Part shown: piece by piece, positions 55,885 to 63,715 of the stretch | Numbering within the stretch: position 1 is the first letter of the stretch | Layout: each line of letters begins with the position of its first letter | Assembly: GCF_000814025.1 (NCBI RefSeq) | Contig: NZ_JWLL01000005.1 | Span: 372,001-436,000, forward strand | DNA from: Tateyamaria sp. ANG-S1 | GTDB lineage: Bacteria; Pseudomonadota; Alphaproteobacteria; Rhodobacterales; Rhodobacteraceae | Reading direction: 5' to 3' | DNA: 64,000 bases | Position numbers and translations under genes: made by a program | The notes under the pieces: generated by a model | What the model saw: the letters and a program-made list of their open reading frames with translations, nothing else | Told to the model about the DNA's origin: nothing | Database searches by the model: none

Positions 55885-56997
55885 ATGCGCCGGGTGGGGC
55901 GTGTGTTGACAGGGGTGGACCGGGTTGAGCGTGCTTACCTGCTTGCACTGCAGGACGCGCCGGAACCGCTCTATGGCCTCGTCCGATCAAGATATGGGTA
56001 CATTCTGCTGGATCCGGGTGGCGTTGCTGAAATGACGCCGATCCTGTCCGGTCGCGCGAACAAGGGTCAGTGCGCGAGGGCGTGGCAGGTCGCGCGCCGC
56101 GCCGCCGTGTCGCGTGGATTACCTTGGGCACTGCCCCGCATGTTGCGGAAGCATGTCCCAGCGGGCAGTGCTTACCTGAACACCGGTCATTCGAATGTCA
56201 CTGAGCGTGTCCTGCGTGCCATGGAAAGCGCCGAAATCTCCATCGCGGTGTTTGTTCACGATGTTATTCCGCTGGAGTTTCCCCACTTCCAGCGTGACGG
56301 ATCTGTCACACCATTTCGGGCGATGATCGACCGCGTCGCGGCGCGTGCGGACCTGGTTATCTACAATTCCGACGACACGAAGACACGGGCCGAAGCACAT
56401 ATGCCGGACCGCATACCGCAATCTATTGTCGCCCATCTGGGAACAGAGATTGCCTCTCCGCAGCCCGAGGATCTGCCAAAGGACCTGCCGCCCGAGGGTC
56501 CTTACTTTGTCACACCGGGCACGATTGAGCCGCGCAAAAACCATGCCTTTCTGCTCGATCTATGGGACGAAATGGGTGCGGATGCGCCTGTTCTTGTCAT
56601 TGCTGGGTCGCGCGGGTGGAAGAATGAAGCCGTCTTTTCGCGTCTCGACGCGCTGGGCAAGGGAAGCCGTGTCAGGGAAGTGTCCGGGCTCAGCGACGGT
56701 GCGTTAAGCGCTCTGGTCAGTGGTGCGGCTGGCGTTTTGTTGCCCTCTCATGCCGAAGGGTTCGGGCTTCCTGCGGTCGAGGCTGCGGCTCTTGGTGTTC
56801 CTGTGGTGGTGAACACGCTGGATGTCTATGGCGAGTTCCTCGGCGACATACCCATTTACGCAGACGTTTCAGATCGTTATCTGTGGATAAGGACAATCAA
56901 AACACTGACCGAAGCAGGGCAACGCACGTATCAGGATCACACGTTTGATTTGCCCAGTTGGGAGGCGCACTTCAAGACTGTGTTAAGGTTGACCTGA
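55885..56997 (+). CDS. Family 4 (GT-B) glycosyltransferase, start uncertain
   Basis: A GT-B-fold transferase of 370 residues from the ATG at 55885. The C-terminal half has GTIEPRKNHAFLLDLWDEM, the nucleotide-sugar-binding PSHAEGFGLPAVEAAALGVPVV with its Glu-x7-Glu pattern, and VVNTLDVYGEF. The frame remains open upstream and reads TARLLDLTRLMRRVGR across the ATG; family members commonly begin with this LLDLTR stretch. No ATG, GTG or TTG occurs upstream before the in-frame stop at 55798, but a CTG at 55828 sits eleven bases after GGAG. Donor and acceptor unknown. 37 bases after galE, probably cotranscribed. Confidence 0.82.
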   Translation: MRRVGRVLTGVDRVERAYLLALQDAPEPLYGLVRSRYGYILLDPGGVAEMTPILSGRANKGQCARAWQVARRAAVSRGLPWALPRMLRKHVPAGSAYLNTGHSNVTERVLRAMESAEISIAVFVHDVIPLEFPHFQRDGSVTPFRAMIDRVAARADLVIYNSDDTKTRAEAHMPDRIPQSIVAHLGTEIASPQPEDLPKDLPPEGPYFVTPGTIEPRKNHAFLLDLWDEMGADAPVLVIAGSRGWKNEAVFSRLDALGKGSRVREVSGLSDGALSALVSGAAGVLLPSHAEGFGLPAVEAAALGVPVVVNTLDVYGEFLGDIPIYADVSDRYLWIRTIKTLTEAGQRTYQDHTFDLPSWEAHFKTVLRLT

Positions 56998-57045
56998 TAG
57001 GCGCGGACAAGGCCGGACCTCTCGGCCGGCACAGGACGGGGTAAT

Positions 57046-58056
57046 TTGGGTGCTTGGCAGTCATATAGGCTGAGGCTTCAGCGTAAGCGGTGGCGTATCC
57101 GGGCGTTCCGGAAGCGCAGGGAATTGTCGCGTATCGTAGACCGCACGGATCAGATCCGCCCCTCTGACCTGTTGTGCTTTTCCACCCAACGGAACGAAGC
57201 GATCCGGCTGCCGTATTTCCTGAACTACTACCGCGACATGGGCATCAACCATTTCCTGATCGTGGACAATGACAGTTCGGACGGGTCGCTTGATTATCTT
57301 GCTCAGCAGCCCGATGTGTCCGTCTGGTCGACCAAGGCCAGCTACAAACGCTCGCGCTTTGGCGTGGACTGGTTGAACTGGCTTCAGATGAAGTACGGGC
57401 ATGGTCACTGGACGCTGGTTGTCGATCCGGATGAGTTCCTTGTCTATCCGTTCTGCGACACGCGGCCATTGCGGGCGCTGACCGATTGGCTGGACGCCTC
57501 TTCGATCAAGTCGTTTTCGGCCATGCTGCTCGACATGTACCCGAAAGGGCGCTTGGATGCGCAGCCCTATGTTGCCGGGCAGAACCCGATGGAGATTGCC
57601 AGCTGGTTCGACAGCGGCAACTATACGATTTCGAAGAACCATGCGCTGGGAAATCTGTGGATTCAGGGCGGCCCCCGGGCACGTGTCTTTTTCCCCGACG
57701 AACCGGCCCGCGCGCCTGCGCTGAACAAGATACCGCTGGTCAAGTGGGACCGGCGCTATGCCTATGCCAGCTCGACCCATATGCTGTTGCCCCGTGGTCT
57801 GAACCAGGTGTTTGACGAATGGGGTGGTGAAAAGGCCTCGGGCGTTTTGTTGCATGCCAAGTTTCTCGACACGTTCACGGCCAAGGCGGCCGAGGAACTG
57901 GCCCGCAAGCAACACTATTCGGCTTCGGTTGAATACAAGGCGTATGCTGCAACCATGCGCGATGATCCGGATCTGTGGTGCAAGTGGTCCGAAAAGTACA
58001 TCAACTGGCGCCAGCTTGAGATTCTGGGCCTGATGTCCAAGGGCAACTGGGCATGA
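57046..58056 (+). CDS. GT2-like glycosyltransferase (Glyco_tranf_2_4 type)
   Basis: A 336-residue protein. The motif LCFSTQRNEAIRLPYFLNYY (about 43-62), then HFLIVDNDSSDGSLDYL and LVVDPDEFLVYP (metal-binding Asp-x-Asp), mark the Glyco_tranf_2_4 group of GT-A enzymes, often found in surface polysaccharide loci of roseobacters and related species. It starts at a TTG (57046) after GACGGGG. A basic N-terminal helix (RLRLQRKRWRIRAFRKRR) could touch the membrane. It overlaps the following gene by four bases (ATGA). Confidence 0.85.
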   Translation: MGAWQSYRLRLQRKRWRIRAFRKRRELSRIVDRTDQIRPSDLLCFSTQRNEAIRLPYFLNYYRDMGINHFLIVDNDSSDGSLDYLAQQPDVSVWSTKASYKRSRFGVDWLNWLQMKYGHGHWTLVVDPDEFLVYPFCDTRPLRALTDWLDASSIKSFSAMLLDMYPKGRLDAQPYVAGQNPMEIASWFDSGNYTISKNHALGNLWIQGGPRARVFFPDEPARAPALNKIPLVKWDRRYAYASSTHMLLPRGLNQVFDEWGGEKASGVLLHAKFLDTFTAKAAEELARKQHYSASVEYKAYAATMRDDPDLWCKWSEKYINWRQLEILGLMSKGNWA

Positions 58057-59750
58057 GCGTCGGTATCGTCATGCTGGTGCATACCGCACTTGATCGCGCC
58101 GAACAGGCGGCGCGGTTCTGGGCCACCGGTGGCTGCCCGGTGGTCATCCATGTCGACGTAAACGTGCGGAAGCCGATATTTGAGGCTTTTGCAAAGGCGC
58201 TGTCTGACGTGCCAATGATCAAGTTTTCAAAGCGGTTCCGCTGTGAATGGGGCACCTGGGGCATCGTGGCCGCCAGTCAGGCCGCATCAGAGATGATGCT
58301 GGATAGCTTTCCGGATATGCGTCATGTCTACCTGGCGTCCGGGTCCTGTTTGCCGCTGCGCCCGGTCGATGAACTGGTCGATTACCTTGCCGATCGACCC
58401 CGGACGGATTTCATCGAAAGCGCTACCACGGCCGATGTCCCCTGGACCGTCGGTGGTCTGGACCACGAACGTTTTACCCTGCGCTTTCCATTCTCGTGGA
58501 AGCGGAACCGGTTCCTGTTTGATAAATACGTCGACCTGCAGCGCAAGTTTGGCATGAAGCGCAAGCTTCCAGCGGGCATTGTGCCGCATATGGGCAGCCA
58601 ATGGTGGTGCCTGACGCGCCAAACCCTTTCGGCGATCCTTCAAGGCCCCGACCGTCAGGAATACGATGCCTATTTCAAGCAGGTGTGGATCCCGGACGAA
58701 AGCTATTATCAGACACTGGCGCGGCAATATTCGATTGAGATCGAAAGCAGGTCACTGACCCTGTCCAAGTTCGATTTCCAGGGCAAGCCTCACATTTTTT
58801 ATGATGATCACCTGCAGCTTTTGCGCCGGTCCGACTGTTTTGTCGCGCGCAAGATCTGGCCCCATGCCAATCGTCTGTATGACGCATTCCTGACTGATCC
58901 GGCAGGCGCGATGAAGCGGACCGAGCCCAACCCGGGCAAGATTGACCGCATCTTTGCCAAGGCTGTTGAGCGCCGTACGCGCGGTCGGCCCGGGCTTTAC
59001 ATGCAAAGCCGTTTTCCGAACGAAGACTGGGAAAACGGGGTAACGGCGGCGCCTTATTCGGTCTTTCAGGGCTTTACCGAAATCTTTGAGAATTTCGAGC
59101 CATGGTTGGCCAAGGCAACGGGCGCGCGGGTGCATGGTCATCTGTTCCATCCCAAGCGCGTCGAGTTTGCGGATGGTGAGACGACGCTGAACGGTGCCCT
59201 CAGCAACAGCCCCAAAACGCGCGATTACAACGCCAATGCCTTTCTGACCAACCTGATCTGGAACACGCGCGGCGAACGGCAATGCTTCCAATTTGGCCCC
59301 GATGACAATCAGGCCGTCAATTGGAAGATCGCCAAGGACCCGAACGCGCAAATCTCAGTTATCTCGGGCGCCTGGTCGGTTCCTCTTTTTCGGTCGAACC
59401 TGAACTTCATGGACATCCGGAAAGAGGCAGCGCGCCTGCAAAAGATCGAAAGCGATCACCTTGACGTGTTGCGGTCGCCCTATGCCAAGGCGCGCATTCG
59501 CATCTGGACCATGGCCGAATTTGTCGAGGCACCGATGGAGCCCTTGCAGGGCATATTGGACGAGATTGGCCTGACCCACGCCCGTCGCTTGTCCGAGGTG
59601 CCGAAGCTCGCAAACCTGACGGGTTTTGGTCAGTTCCTGCAAAACCTGAAAAACCAGGGCATGCACCCGTATTTGATGGGTGATTTTCCCGTGGCACTCG
59701 GCCCCAAGGTGGCCGAGGCTCCGCCACGCAAACCTTACTTGGTGCGTTAA
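58053..59750 (+). CDS. Core-2/I-branching-like GlcNAc transferase (GT14) with extra C-terminal domain
   Basis: A 565-residue protein. The first 280 residues match the Branch domain of family 14 transferases: GIVMLVHTALDRAEQAARF, VYLASGSCLPLRPVDELVD, GSQWWCLTRQTLSAIL and WIPDESYYQTLARQY. In animals such enzymes add branching GlcNAc; the bacterial enzyme is inferred to add a branching sugar, probably from a UDP sugar. Residues 290-565 form a second domain without a motif I recognise; it is common in alphaproteobacterial homologues. It is coupled to the GT2-like gene before it and lies six bases before the sulfotransferase, so the three probably modify the same polymer. Confidence 0.87.
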   Translation: MSVGIVMLVHTALDRAEQAARFWATGGCPVVIHVDVNVRKPIFEAFAKALSDVPMIKFSKRFRCEWGTWGIVAASQAASEMMLDSFPDMRHVYLASGSCLPLRPVDELVDYLADRPRTDFIESATTADVPWTVGGLDHERFTLRFPFSWKRNRFLFDKYVDLQRKFGMKRKLPAGIVPHMGSQWWCLTRQTLSAILQGPDRQEYDAYFKQVWIPDESYYQTLARQYSIEIESRSLTLSKFDFQGKPHIFYDDHLQLLRRSDCFVARKIWPHANRLYDAFLTDPAGAMKRTEPNPGKIDRIFAKAVERRTRGRPGLYMQSRFPNEDWENGVTAAPYSVFQGFTEIFENFEPWLAKATGARVHGHLFHPKRVEFADGETTLNGALSNSPKTRDYNANAFLTNLIWNTRGERQCFQFGPDDNQAVNWKIAKDPNAQISVISGAWSVPLFRSNLNFMDIRKEAARLQKIESDHLDVLRSPYAKARIRIWTMAEFVEAPMEPLQGILDEIGLTHARRLSEVPKLANLTGFGQFLQNLKNQGMHPYLMGDFPVALGPKVAEAPPRKPYLVR

Positions 59751-59756
59751 TTCTCT

Positions 59757-61184
59757 ATGGCCAATTTCGACTATTTCGTTGTGTTCGCAGAGATGCGCAC
59801 AGGGTCCAATTTTCTTGAGACGAACCTGAACGCCTTTGACGGCATCTCGTGTCACGGAGAGGCTTTCAACCCGTTTTTCATCGGTTACCCGAACAAGGAT
59901 GACATTCTGGGCGTCACGTTGGCCGCACGGGATGACAATCCGAAAACCCTGTTGCGCGCGATAAAGAAAGCGCCGGATCTGAACGGGTTTCGTTATTTCC
60001 ACAACCATGATCCGCGCATCTTTGACAAGATCATGGACGATCCAAAATGCGCCAAGATCGTGCTGACGCGCAATCCGGTTGACAGCTATGTCTCTTGGAA
60101 GATTGCGCGGGCCACCGGCCAATGGAAGCTGACGGATGCCAAGGCGCGCAAGGATGGCAGAGCCACATTTGATGCAGACGAGTTCGCGGCCCATCTGGGT
60201 GCGCTGCAGGATTTTCAGGTGACCTTGCTGAACCGTCTGCAGGCATCGGGCCAGACCGCATTCTACCTTGCCTACGAGGATTTGCAGAGCTTGAGCGCCA
60301 TGAACGGCCTGGCCAAGTGGTTGGGTGCGAACAGTACGCTTGAGGCATTGGACAAGAGCCTAAAGGTGCAAAACCCCAGTGCGTTGTCTGACAAGGTCAG
60401 CAATTTCCGGCATATGACCGATGCGTTGTCCGGTCTGGACCGGTTCAATCTGACGCGCACACCGAATTTCGAACCGCGGCGTGGTGCGGCTGTGCCCACT
60501 TACTTCGCCAGCCAGACTGCCCCGCTCATGTATCTTCCGGTTCGTGGTTGGCCAGAGGATCAGGCGCTGCGTTGGATGCAGGCGATAGATGGGGTTGAGG
60601 GCGCTAAGCCTGCATCGAAGTTGTCACAGAATGAAATGCGGGATTGGATGCGTGCCCATCCGGGCCACCGCAGTTTCAGTGTCCTGCGCAATCCGCTGGC
60701 CCGTGCCCACGCTGTGTTCTGCCACCGCATTCTGAATACGGGCCAGGGCGGCTACGGCGGCATCCGTTCCGTTCTGATCAAGCGGTACAAGATGGTCCTG
60801 CCCGATGATCCGGGCGCGGCCACCTACGACAAGGCTGCGCACAGGGATGCGTTCGCGGCCTTCCTGACGTTTCTCAAGGCCAATCTAAATGGCCAGACAT
60901 CTGTGCGGGTGGACCCAGATTGGGCAAGCCAAGCCAAGATTATCGAGGGGTTTGCCGAGTTTGTCCTGCCGGATCGGTTGGTCCGCGCTGAAACGATGGC
61001 TGACGAATTGGCTGAACTGGGCGCAGCGGTCGGGCTGAACTCTGTGCCCGAACCCGGCGCTGCGGCTGCCGACGCGCCCTATCAATTGATCGACATTTAC
61101 GATTCACAAATCGAAGAGATGTGTCGCGCCGTTTACGCTCGCGACTACCTGATGTTCGGCTTCAAAGACTGGGCGCCGGCCTAG
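59757..61184 (+). CDS. Sulfotransferase with two sulfotransferase-like halves
   Basis: A 475-residue protein. The first half has the PAPS phosphosulfate loop FAEMRTGSNFLETNL (10-24) and the 3'-phosphate-binding IVLTRNPVDSYVSWK with Arg105 and Ser110, as in Stf0/NodH-type enzymes. The second half has SFSVLRNPLARAHAVFCHRI (from residue 306, Arg311), similar to the 3'-phosphate motif of sulfotransferase family 2, but no clear P-loop of its own. It would transfer sulfate from PAPS to a sugar hydroxyl. The position after three transferases and in the same region as cysQ suggests sulfation of the exported polysaccharide. It shares CTAG with ptsN. Confidence 0.85.
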   Translation: MANFDYFVVFAEMRTGSNFLETNLNAFDGISCHGEAFNPFFIGYPNKDDILGVTLAARDDNPKTLLRAIKKAPDLNGFRYFHNHDPRIFDKIMDDPKCAKIVLTRNPVDSYVSWKIARATGQWKLTDAKARKDGRATFDADEFAAHLGALQDFQVTLLNRLQASGQTAFYLAYEDLQSLSAMNGLAKWLGANSTLEALDKSLKVQNPSALSDKVSNFRHMTDALSGLDRFNLTRTPNFEPRRGAAVPTYFASQTAPLMYLPVRGWPEDQALRWMQAIDGVEGAKPASKLSQNEMRDWMRAHPGHRSFSVLRNPLARAHAVFCHRILNTGQGGYGGIRSVLIKRYKMVLPDDPGAATYDKAAHRDAFAAFLTFLKANLNGQTSVRVDPDWASQAKIIEGFAEFVLPDRLVRAETMADELAELGAAVGLNSVPEPGAAAADAPYQLIDIYDSQIEEMCRAVYARDYLMFGFKDWAPA

Positions 61185-61645
61185 GCGGCCTGCGCAGGTT
61201 TCGCTTCGTTCAGGATTGCAAAAAGCGTGCTGGCGTCGGGATTGGCGCGCAGCTTGGTGCAAATGGCCGGGTCGCGCAATGTGCGCGACACCAAGGCCAG
61301 CGCCTTGAGATGTTCAACGCCCGCCTCTTCGGGCGCAAACAAGGCAAAGGCGATGTCGACCGGCTGACGGTCAACCGCGTCGAAATCAATGGGCTTGTCG
61401 AGCAGAACAAACGCGCCGATCACGTCCGAGACGTCATCAAGCCGTGCATGGGGCAGCGCAACGCCATTGCCCACACCCGTGGGCCCCAATGCCTCGCGTG
61501 CGATCAAGGATTCGACCACTTGCCCGGCATTCACGTCATAGGCGCTTTGCACAAGATCACCGATCTCGTGAAAAAGCCGCTTCTTGGACGAGGCGGAGGT
61601 CACGACCTTGACCGCCTCGGGTTTCAAAAGGGTCCCAAAATTCAT
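61181..61645 (-). CDS. ptsN: Nitrogen-related PTS EIIA protein
   Basis: The 154-residue EIIA-Ntr accepts phosphate from the nitrogen PTS and modulates potassium, carbon and nitrogen regulation by protein contact. The phosphorylated His66 lies in NGVALPHARLDD. It follows hpf by 36 bases on the same strand, the usual hpf-ptsN pair. No rpoN gene occurs in this cluster. It is convergent with the sulfotransferase. Confidence 0.95.
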   Translation of the reverse strand: MNFGTLLKPEAVKVVTSASSKKRLFHEIGDLVQSAYDVNAGQVVESLIAREALGPTGVGNGVALPHARLDDVSDVIGAFVLLDKPIDFDAVDRQPVDIAFALFAPEEAGVEHLKALALVSRTLRDPAICTKLRANPDASTLFAILNEAKPAQAA

Positions 61646-61681
61646 TCTGCTCGCTTGTCGGTGCGCCGTGGCACCGATCCC

Positions 61682-62245
61682 TTACGGGTCGATCCAGCCA
61701 ATGTTCCCGTCATCGCGACGGTAGACCACGTTCAGCCCGTCTTTCCCTTCGTTTCGGAACACCAGCACAGGGGCGCCCGCCAATTCCATTTGCATGACCG
61801 CTTCACCGACCGAAAGGGATGGGATCTTGGTTTCCATCTCGGCCACGATCATTGGCTGCAGGGTCTCAGGCTCCGAGTCGCCTGCGCCATCGTCAGAGGC
61901 GAGGATATAAGAGGCTGCGCCGGAGAGTTCAACCGGCTGCGCGCGTTCCTTGTGATGGTCCTTGAGCCGCCGCTTGTAGCGCCGCAACTGCTTTTCCATT
62001 TTATCGGAACAGCCGTCAAAAGCGGCATAGATTTCAGTGGCATGGGCCTTGGCCTGGGCGGTCAGGCCGGTAGACAGGTGCACGGTCGCCTCGCAGACGA
62101 ATTCATGTGCCGACTTGGAAAACACGACTTGGGCATTGGTCGGGCGTTCGGCATATTTCTGCACAACTGCCCCCAAATCATCCCGTACATGGGTTTGCAG
62201 CGCTTCGCCGATGTCGATCTGTTTGCCACTGATTTGATACTGCAT
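61682..62245 (-). CDS. hpf: Long-form ribosome hibernation promoting factor
   Basis: A 187-residue protein that dimerises 70S ribosomes in slow growth. The N-terminal domain (1 to about 105) has QISGKQIDIGEALQTHV, IYAAFDGCSDKMEKQLRRYK, which bind the 30S. The C-terminal domain (about 128-187) has KIPSLSVGEAVMQMELAGAP and NVVYRRDDGNIGWIDP, the dimerising part of the long form, which makes 100S ribosomes without a separate RMF. I chose the ATG at 62245 because it starts at the conserved MQYQISGKQ. A good promoter candidate lies between lptB and this gene. Confidence 0.95.
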   Translation of the reverse strand: MQYQISGKQIDIGEALQTHVRDDLGAVVQKYAERPTNAQVVFSKSAHEFVCEATVHLSTGLTAQAKAHATEIYAAFDGCSDKMEKQLRRYKRRLKDHHKERAQPVELSGAASYILASDDGAGDSEPETLQPMIVAEMETKIPSLSVGEAVMQMELAGAPVLVFRNEGKDGLNVVYRRDDGNIGWIDP

Positions 62246-62415
62246 TCTTGCTCCTTCTGGTATGTCCGCGACGCACGTCCTTGACCACCAAGTCATTGGC
62301 GGCGCTGACGTATCTAGAATGGCGGATTTGGCCTGTCGTGACCCTGATCTATGTCAACACGCCTCGGATGGGCGACGACATTGCAGATCATGGACAGCGT
62401 GACAGCCATACCGGT

Positions 62416-62445
62416 ATTGCACGCCAAAAGTGCACCCGGAGTCAA
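62416..62445 (-). promoter_or_regulatory. Candidate promoter of hpf-ptsN
   Basis: On the minus strand TTGACT (62445-62440) and TGCAAT (62421-62416) are 18 bases apart, a good sigma-70-type pair, about 20 bases past the lptB stop and 170 bases before the hpf ATG. It would allow hpf-ptsN to be expressed apart from the lpt genes. Confidence 0.55.
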
Positions 62446-62464
62446 TGAAAAGCGGTTGTGTCGG

Positions 62465-63223
62465 TTACCCGATCCGGAAGTTCTCGCCCAGATAGACGCG
62501 GCGCACATTCTCGTTCTGTACCACGTCGTGTGGTGTGCCGGACATCAACACCTGCCCATCGTGCAGAATATAAGCGCGGTCCACGATTTCGAGCGTTTCA
62601 CGCACATTGTGGTCCGTGATCAGCACGCCAATCCCACGCTTTTTCAGATCGCCAACCAGATGCCGGATGTCTCCGACAGAAATCGGGTCCACCCCGGCAA
62701 AGGGTTCGTCCAAAAGCAGGTATTTCGGATCCGCTGCGAGTGATCGCGCAATCTCCACCCGGCGCCGTTCCCCGCCAGACAGGGCCAGCGCGGGGGCGCG
62801 GCGCAAATGTTCGATCGAAAACTCGCTTAGTAACTCTTCGAGCCGTTCGCGCCGTTTGTGGCGATCCGGTTCAGTGATGTCGAGGATGGCAAGGATGTTG
62901 TCCTGCACGCTCAGCCCGCGAAAGATGCTCATCTCTTGCGGCAGATACCCGATCCCCATTTGCGCACGGCGATACATGGGCAGGTTGGTGACATCCGCAC
63001 CGTCCAGCGTGACGGAACCACCCTCGGCAGTGACGAGGCCTGCGACAGCATAAAAGGTTGTCGTTTTGCCGGAACCGTTTGGCCCCAGCAATGCCACGAC
63101 CTCGCCCCGGTTCAGCTCCATGGAAAAGTCCCGGATCACCAGCTTCTTGCGGTAGGACTTGCGCAAATGCGAAATGCGCAGACCGGATGAGCCCTCCGCC
63201 ACTTTCAGGTCAGGGGCCGCCAT
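62465..63223 (-). CDS. lptB: Lipopolysaccharide export ATPase LptB
   Basis: ATPase of the LptB2FGC complex that extracts LPS from the inner membrane. The 252-residue protein has Walker A GPNGSGKT (47-54), signature LSGGERRR, Walker [13 protein letters not shown] and the switch histidine in [11 protein letters not shown]. The [16 protein letters not shown] segment is characteristic for LptB. The start ATG overlaps the lptA stop by one base, so the pair is translationally coupled. Confidence 0.97.
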   Translation of the reverse strand: MAAPDLKVAEGSSGLRISHLRKSYRKKLVIRDFSMELNRGEVVALLGPNGSGKTTTFYAVAGLVTAEGGSVTLDGADVTNLPMYRRAQMGIGYLPQEMSIFRGLSVQDNILAILDITEPDRHKRRERLEELLSEFSIEHLRRAPALALSGGERRRVEIARSLAADPKYLLLDEPFAGVDPISVGDIRHLVGDLKKRGIGVLITDHNVRETLEIVDRAYILHDGQVLMSGTPHDVVQNENVRRVYLGENFRIG

Positions 63224-63711
63224 CAGTCGCTACCGGTTTGCAGGATCGTTTTGACGCTGCCCTGCATCCGTGCGGTGCCGTCTTCGAGGTTGACGGTCAT
63301 CCGTTCGGACGCAATCGCGCTTTGCCCTTGGGTCAGCAGTACGTCACCGGTCATCACGATCAGTCCGGTGTCGATGCTGTAATCAGCACGTTGGGATTCG
63401 GCCGCATCCGGGCCAGATACCAACGTGACGCCACCGGTTGCTTCCATCCGTTCGATCCCCGCCTGATTATCGCGATAGATCACAAGCACGCGGGGTGCAG
63501 ACAGGCGCATCTCACCCTGACCGATGACCACGTTGCCCGTGAACACCGCGGCCCCCGTTTCCTGATCCACGTTCAATTCGTCCGCACTCACCTCGACGGG
63601 GGCGGACGTATCCTGCTGGATCGCGCCAAAGGCAACCTGGGTGCCCTGTGCGTAAAGTGGAGTGATCAGACCCATCAGGATCAGGCAGGCTATGGCACGC
63701 AAAAAAGTCAC
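63223..63711 (-). CDS. lptA: Lipopolysaccharide transport periplasmic protein LptA
   Basis: Forms the periplasmic bridge that carries LPS to the outer membrane. The 162-residue protein has a signal peptide ([23 protein letters not shown]) and an OstA-like beta-jellyroll: [38 protein letters not shown], and [19 protein letters not shown]. It begins four bases after the lptC stop and overlaps lptB by one base. Confidence 0.94.
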   Translation of the reverse strand: MTFLRAIACLILMGLITPLYAQGTQVAFGAIQQDTSAPVEVSADELNVDQETGAAVFTGNVVIGQGEMRLSAPRVLVIYRDNQAGIERMEATGGVTLVSGPDAAESQRADYSIDTGLIVMTGDVLLTQGQSAIASERMTVNLEDGTARMQGSVKTILQTGSD

Positions 63712-63715
63712 GGGT

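Noticed and set aside
56882-56890. Perfect DnaA-box-like nonamer TGTGGATAA
   Set aside because: Single copy inside a glycosyltransferase coding region with no cluster of boxes or AT-rich unwinding element.
57011-57027. Hairpin GGCCG/CGGCC between two glycosyltransferases as a terminator
   Set aside because: Five pairs without a T tract in a gap of 48 bases; too weak to call.
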